Origin: Actinomycetes bacterium
GTDB taxonomy: Bacteria; Actinomycetota; Actinomycetes; Actinomycetales; Cellulomonadaceae
Direction of reading: 5' to 3'
Assembly: GCA_023389545.1 (NCBI GenBank)
Contig: JAEWEI010000033.1
Span: forward strand, 1-8,842
Length of the DNA stretch: 8,842 nt
Shown piece by piece: positions 6,097 to 8,842 of this stretch. Positions within the stretch are counted from its first letter, which is position 1. Every line of letters starts with the position of its first letter. The notes beneath the pieces are model-generated. The model saw only the letters and a program-made list of their open reading frames with translations. It ran no database searches and was not told the DNA's origin. A program made the position numbers and the translations under genes.

Positions 6097-6621
6097 ATGC
6101 GCATCGAAGCCATGCTGGGCGACCTCACCACCCAGGACGTCGACGTGGTCGTCAACGCCGCCAACTCGTCGCTGCTCGGCGGGGGAGGGGTGGACGGCGC
6201 CATCCATGCCGCAGCCGGGCCGGTGCTCCTCGCCGAGTGCCGTCGTGTGCGCCGCGACGAGTGGCCAGACGGGCTGCCCACGGGTGAGGCGGTCGCGACG
6301 CGGGCGGGACGGCTGCCCGCGCAGTGGGTGGTGCACACCGTGGGGCCCAACGCGCACGCCGGCGAGCGCGACCCGGCACTGCTGGCCTCCTGCTTCACCC
6401 GGTCGCTCGACGTCGCCGCGGGACTCGGCGCGAGCAGCGTCGCGTTCCCGGCTGTGAGCGCCGGGGTCTACGGATGGCCGATAGCCGAGGTCGCCGACGT
6501 GGCGGTCGCTGCCGTGCGGGGCTGGCGGTCGCCGGAGCCCGGTCGGCGGCCCGCGTTGGTGCGGTTCGTGCTGTTCAGCCCGGACGCCTACGCAGAGTTC
6601 ACGCGCGCGTTAGCCGGCTAG
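6097..6621 (+). CDS. Macro domain protein, ADP-ribosyl hydrolase / O-acetyl-ADP-ribose deacetylase-like
   Basis: 174 aa, a single stand-alone macro domain. ATG 6097 follows GAGGA (6085-6089) at 7-nt spacing; GTG 6094 is a near alternative. The ligand-binding elements are present: G8-D-L, N20-A-A-N23, the glycine loop G28-GGG-V-D33-G, and the phosphate loop S121-A-G-V-Y-G126 within [14 protein letters not shown]23 and D33 correspond to the catalytic Asn and Asp of MacroD/YmdB-type enzymes, so hydrolysis of O-acetyl-ADP-ribose or mono-ADP-ribosylated targets is plausible. No sirtuin, ADP-ribosyltransferase or DarT-like toxin gene is adjacent, so no partner is visible. It is divergent from the leader/transporter operon. 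Its 3' end overlaps the hydrolase by 12 bp tail-to-tail, and both stops are embedded in a palindrome (TAGCCGGCTA, 6611-6620). Confidence 0.92.
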   Translation: MRIEAMLGDLTTQDVDVVVNAANSSLLGGGGVDGAIHAAAGPVLLAECRRVRRDEWPDGLPTGEAVATRAGRLPAQWVVHTVGPNAHAGERDPALLASCFTRSLDVAAGLGASSVAFPAVSAGVYGWPIAEVADVAVAAVRGWRSPEPGRRPALVRFVLFSPDAYAEFTRALAG

Positions 6622-7200
6622 CCAGCGGGCCACCGCCTCGGCCACGGCGCCGTCGTCCGCGGGGGAGTGGTTGCCCGGCACGAACACCGTCGTCACCGGG
6701 CCGGCCATCGTGGCCAGGCGCCTCGTGAGCTCGGCGGGCGTGCCGAACGGGTCGCGTTCCCCGGAGACGGCCAGCACCGGGACATGGACGTCGGGCAGGT
6801 GCTCGACGCGCAGCCGGTCCGGCTTGCCCGGCGGGTGCAACGGGTAGGACAGCAGCACCAGCCCGGCGGCGGGCTGCCCCTCGGCGACGGCCATCGACGC
6901 CATACGGCCGCCGAACGACCGACCGCCCAGCAGGATGCGGTCCGCTGTCACGCCCAGTTCGGCGGCGAACCGCTCCGCCTCGGCGCGGATGTGGGCGATG
7001 GCTGCCGGTGGCCGTTCGGGCGCCTTGCGGCCGGCCGCGCGGCCCGGGAAGTCGACCCGGCGCACCGGCAGCGGCGCCAAGGCATGCTCGAGGGCGACCA
7101 GGGTGCGGTGGTCGCGGTCGGCGCCTGCGCCGGGGAAGAGCAGCAGGCCCGCGGGTGCGGCCGGGATGGCCGCCGGCGCGGCGGGCTGTTCGCTGGGCAC
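6610..7200 (-). CDS. Alpha/beta hydrolase, dienelactone-hydrolase/KANL3-Tex30-like
   Basis: 196 aa from the GTG at 7200 to the TAA at 6612-6610. The fold starts with a hydrophobic strand and an [13 protein letters not shown] oxyanion-type loop (about residues 19-31). The nucleophile elbow is G93-R-S95-F-G97, followed by GERDPFG (Asp150) and GNHSP (His178), so a complete Ser-Asp-His triad is visible. Small cytosolic hydrolases of this type, often annotated only as alpha/beta family hydrolase, have no fixed substrate; ester or thioester cleavage is possible. It follows the TetR gene by 23 nt on the same strand and may be read through from it. It also has its own leaderless-type promoter (TAACGT, 6 nt before the GTG). 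A GAGGGG touching the start codon is too close to act as a normal RBS. Confidence 0.87.
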   Translation of the reverse strand: MPSEQPAAPAAIPAAPAGLLLFPGAGADRDHRTLVALEHALAPLPVRRVDFPGRAAGRKAPERPPAAIAHIRAEAERFAAELGVTADRILLGGRSFGGRMASMAVAEGQPAAGLVLLSYPLHPPGKPDRLRVEHLPDVHVPVLAVSGERDPFGTPAELTRRLATMAGPVTTVFVPGNHSPADDGAVAEAVARWLAG

Positions 7201-7223
7201 CCCCTCACGTTAGGCGCGCGACG
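7201..7223 (-). promoter_or_regulatory. Candidate leaderless -10 element for the hydrolase
   Basis: On the minus strand TAACGT (7212-7207) matches TANNNT and stands exactly 6 nt before the GTG at 7200, the same geometry as TAGGCT before the DUF2516 gene. A usable Shine-Dalgarno at proper spacing is absent. No convincing -35 is seen; that position would fall inside the TetR coding end. Read-through from the TetR gene is the alternative source of expression. Confidence 0.4.
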
Positions 7224-7805
7224 TCAGGGCGCGACGGCTCGCGCCCATCCGGCGGGGTCGAGGGTCAGCGCGATGAGCTGGTCGGCGAGGCGCTCGTTCT
7301 CGGCGCTGTCGACCCCGCCGCCCCAGAGCGGGGACGCGTTGGCGCCGTCGGCTGCGGCGACGACGAGGCTCGTGACGTCGGAGGGGAGCCCGTCGTCCGC
7401 CAGGTCGCGGCGCCACCGGCTGGCGTCCTCGCGCGCGACCTCGGCCACGGCGGGGCTGGTGATGAGCTGGGTGATCAGGGCGTACGTCTCATGGGCGGTG
7501 CGGAGCTCTGCCTCGGCCAGGCTCGCGCGCACGTAGGCGCGGGTGAGGCGGCCCGGCAGCTCGTCCGAGGGGTCGATGCGGCCGTGCACGGCCTCGCGGA
7601 AGTCCTCGAGCAGCGATTGGGCGAGCGCCGACATGAGGTCGTCTTTGGTGGGGAAGTGGTAGATCACCCCGCCTTTGGAGAGTCCGGCCTCGTGTGCGAC
7701 GTCGTCGAGCGTCGCGGCCATGCCGCGTGTGCGGAACACCGTGCTCGCGGCCTCGAAGACCGCCCTGCGCGTGTCCGACGCGCTCCGACCGGCTGTGCGC
7801 GCCAT
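7224..7805 (-). CDS. TetR/AcrR-family transcriptional regulator
   Basis: 193 aa from ATG 7805, preceded by a GGGAGGG ribosome-binding site 3-4 nt upstream. The N-terminal DNA-binding domain is typical: a first helix at about residues 10-27 ending in FRTRG, and the helix-turn-helix TLDDVAHEAGLSKGGVIYHF at 32-51, then TKDDL. Residues 60-193 form the variable ligand-binding/dimerisation domain. This domain has no recognisable ligand signature but contains acidic and aromatic residues, as in multidrug-sensing relatives. The gene is divergent from a DHA2-type drug exporter, with a 26-bp palindrome between them. By analogy with LfrR-LfrA, QacR-QacA and SmvR-SmvA it most likely represses the exporter and itself, with relief by a cationic or lipophilic drug. 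The downstream hydrolase may belong to the same regulon. Confidence 0.94.
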   Translation of the reverse strand: MARTAGRSASDTRRAVFEAASTVFRTRGMAATLDDVAHEAGLSKGGVIYHFPTKDDLMSALAQSLLEDFREAVHGRIDPSDELPGRLTRAYVRASLAEAELRTAHETYALITQLITSPAVAEVAREDASRWRRDLADDGLPSDVTSLVVAAADGANASPLWGGGVDSAENERLADQLIALTLDPAGWARAVAP

Positions 7806-7889
7806 GCGCCCTCCCTCTCAAGTGCGGCTCGCCGTGCGGTGCGCGAGCCCGTGGCGGAGATCACTGCCCCACATCCTCGCGCACGCTAG
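7806..7889 (-). other. 5' leader of the TetR gene
   Basis: About 80 nt between the minus-strand TATAGT and the regulator start. Apart from the GGGAGGG ribosome-binding site next to the start codon (complement of about 7811-7817) I see no ORF, riboswitch-like fold or second operator. Confidence 0.35.
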
Positions 7890-7915
7890 AACTATACCGG
7901 CCAGTCGGTATAGTT
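7890..7915. promoter_or_regulatory. Operator palindrome for the TetR regulator, with outward -10 elements
   Basis: Two perfect 10-bp arms, AACTATACCG (7890-7899) and CGGTATAGTT (7906-7915), flank a 6-bp spacer GCCAGT. This 26-bp dyad lies between the divergent regulator and exporter genes and is strikingly AT-rich for this genome, with the size typical of TetR-family operators. Each arm contains TATAGT, a near-consensus -10: on the plus strand at 7909-7914, 10 nt before the exporter ATG, and on the minus strand at 7896-7891, about 85 nt before the regulator ATG. Bound protein would therefore cover both -10 boxes at once. Neither direction shows a strong -35, which is common in actinobacteria. 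Confidence 0.85.
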
Positions 7916-7924
7916 TTGAGGATC

Positions 7925-8842
7925 ATGTTGAACACGCAGATGCCGATGCCCATCACCGAGTCCGTGGCCCATCCCCGGCGCTGGGCAGCGCTCGCGGTGC
8001 TCGTCATCGCCGTGCTGCTGCTCGCGATCGACGGGACCGTGCTCTACCTCGCGGTCCCCGCGCTCACCCTCGACCTCACGCCCACCGCGACGCAGATCCT
8101 GTGGATCGGCGACGTCTACTCCCTCGCGCTGGCAGGCCTGCTCGTCACCATGGGCGCCCTGGCCGACCGGATCGGGCGCAAGAAGCTCCTGCTCAGCGGC
8201 GCGCTCGCGTTCGGAGCGGCCTCCGTCCTGGCCGCCTACGCGCCGAACGCCGAAACGCTCATCGCCGCCCGGCTGCTGCTCGGGGTCGCCGGCGCGACGC
8301 TGATGCCGTCGACCCTGTCGATCATCCGGAACCTGTTCCACGACGCCCGCGAGCGCACCCGCGCCATCGCGATCTGGTCGGCGGCATTCGGCGGCGGCGC
8401 TGCCATCGGCCCGCACGTCGGCGGATTCCTGCTCGAGCACTACTGGTGGGGCTCGGTGTTCCTGGTGAACGTGCCGGTCATGGCCGCCCTGCTGCTCTTC
8501 GGCGCGATCGTCCTGCCCGAGTCGCGCGACCCCTCGCCCGGGCCGTTCGACCTCGCGTCCGCCGCCCTGTCGCTCGTCGCGATCGCCTCGTTCGTGTACG
8601 CGATCAAGCACCTGGCCAGCTCGGGCCTGGACTCGGTCACCCTGACCGCCGCGGCGATCGCGGTGGCGGCGGCCGCGGTGTTCATCCGCCGCCAGCGCCG
8701 CCTCGCGACCCCGCTGCTCGACCTCACGCTGTTCAAGCGGCCCGCGTTCAGCGGCGCCGTCGCGGCCAACTTCGTGTCGGTCTTCGCCCTCACCGGCCTG
8801 CTGTTCTTCTTCTCCCAGTACCTCCAGCTGGCCCGCGGGTTC
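7925..8842 (+). CDS. DHA2-type MFS multidrug exporter, QacA/LfrA/SmvA-like (3' end outside window)
   Basis: 306 codons open to the window edge; family members are about 500 aa with 14 helices, so some 60% is present. The start is ATG 7925 just after TTTTGAGGATC; ATG 7940 and 7946 are alternatives, and the transcript may be nearly leaderless. Helix 1 carries AIDGTVLYLAVPAL with Asp36. Helix 2 carries Asp63 in WIGDVYSL, with the same 27-residue spacing as QacA D34 and D61. Motif A is G77-ALADRIGRKK and motif C is AAIGPHVGGFLLEHYWWG followed by VFLVNVP, all hallmarks of 14-TM drug:H+ antiporters. Expected to export lipophilic cations, dyes, biocides or antibiotics from the inner membrane. It is controlled from the adjoining palindrome by the divergent TetR protein. 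The native substrate is unknown. Confidence 0.92.
   Translation, partial: MLNTQMPMPITESVAHPRRWAALAVLVIAVLLLAIDGTVLYLAVPALTLDLTPTATQILWIGDVYSLALAGLLVTMGALADRIGRKKLLLSGALAFGAASVLAAYAPNAETLIAARLLLGVAGATLMPSTLSIIRNLFHDARERTRAIAIWSAAFGGGAAIGPHVGGFLLEHYWWGSVFLVNVPVMAALLLFGAIVLPESRDPSPGPFDLASAALSLVAIASFVYAIKHLASSGLDSVTLTAAAIAVAAAAVFIRRQRRLATPLLDLTLFKRPAFSGAVAANFVSVFALTGLLFFFSQYLQLARGF

Noticed and set aside
5459..6097. Plus-strand open frames (also 5571-6086) covering the region upstream of the macro gene
   Set aside because: No ribosome-binding site or domain, and Arg/Gly-rich composition. The opposite strand holds the 56-aa gene and leader elements with proper translation signals.
6097..6621. Macro domain as a DarG-like antitoxin
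   Set aside because: No DarT-like toxin or other ADP-ribosyltransferase is adjacent, and the protein is a single stand-alone domain without the C-terminal part of DarG.
7892..8611. Minus-strand open frame opposite the MFS exporter
   Set aside because: Gln/Arg/Gly/Asp-rich shadow of the exporter; it would also start inside the exporter and run through the operator.

Overview
The window is a GC-rich chromosomal segment typical of an actinobacterium. GTG starts are frequent, reading frames overlap by 4 bp, and near-leaderless GTG genes are preceded by TANNNT boxes. The gene order nitrobindin-like / ygfZ / FUSC-type membrane protein / DUF2516 / asparaginase / dtd suggests Micrococcales, perhaps near Cellulomonadaceae. 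That placement is inference from gene order and style, not from a search.

Left block, plus strand, 1-4308: the 3' end of a FABP-fold (ferric nitrobindin-like) gene, then ygfZ (folate/Fe-S repair protein), a FUSC/aromatic-acid-exporter-like membrane protein, a small DUF2516 membrane protein, a zinc-type (pfam06089) asparaginase, and dtd (D-aminoacyl-tRNA deacylase). Four of the five junctions are 4-bp GTGA/ATGA overlaps. The exception is a 70-bp gap before the DUF2516 gene, which carries its own leaderless-type promoter.

Middle block, minus strand, about 6060 down to 4386: a sulfur-type transport unit. It comprises a candidate promoter, a 27-codon cysteine-containing leader ORF, a structured leader RNA with nested and competing inverted repeats, a 56-aa single-helix membrane protein with a strong RBS, and a YeiH/PSE-family ('putative sulfate exporter') transporter coupled to it by TGATG. 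Neither the leader ORF nor the 56-aa gene is obvious from long-ORF inspection. Together they are the most interesting part of the window: a possible cysteine-responsive attenuator controlling a transporter whose N-terminal helix is encoded separately.

Right block, 6097-8842: a plus-strand macro-domain (ADP-ribose hydrolase-like) gene converges on a minus-strand alpha/beta hydrolase, with stops overlapping by 12 bp. Upstream of the hydrolase, on the same strand, is a TetR-family regulator. The regulator is divergent from a DHA2-type (QacA/LfrA/SmvA-like) MFS drug exporter that runs off the right edge. A 26-bp near-perfect palindrome lies between regulator and exporter. Each arm contains a TATAGT hexamer facing one of the two genes, the layout expected for an autoregulated efflux switch.

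I saw no tRNA, rRNA, insertion sequence, CRISPR array or attachment site.
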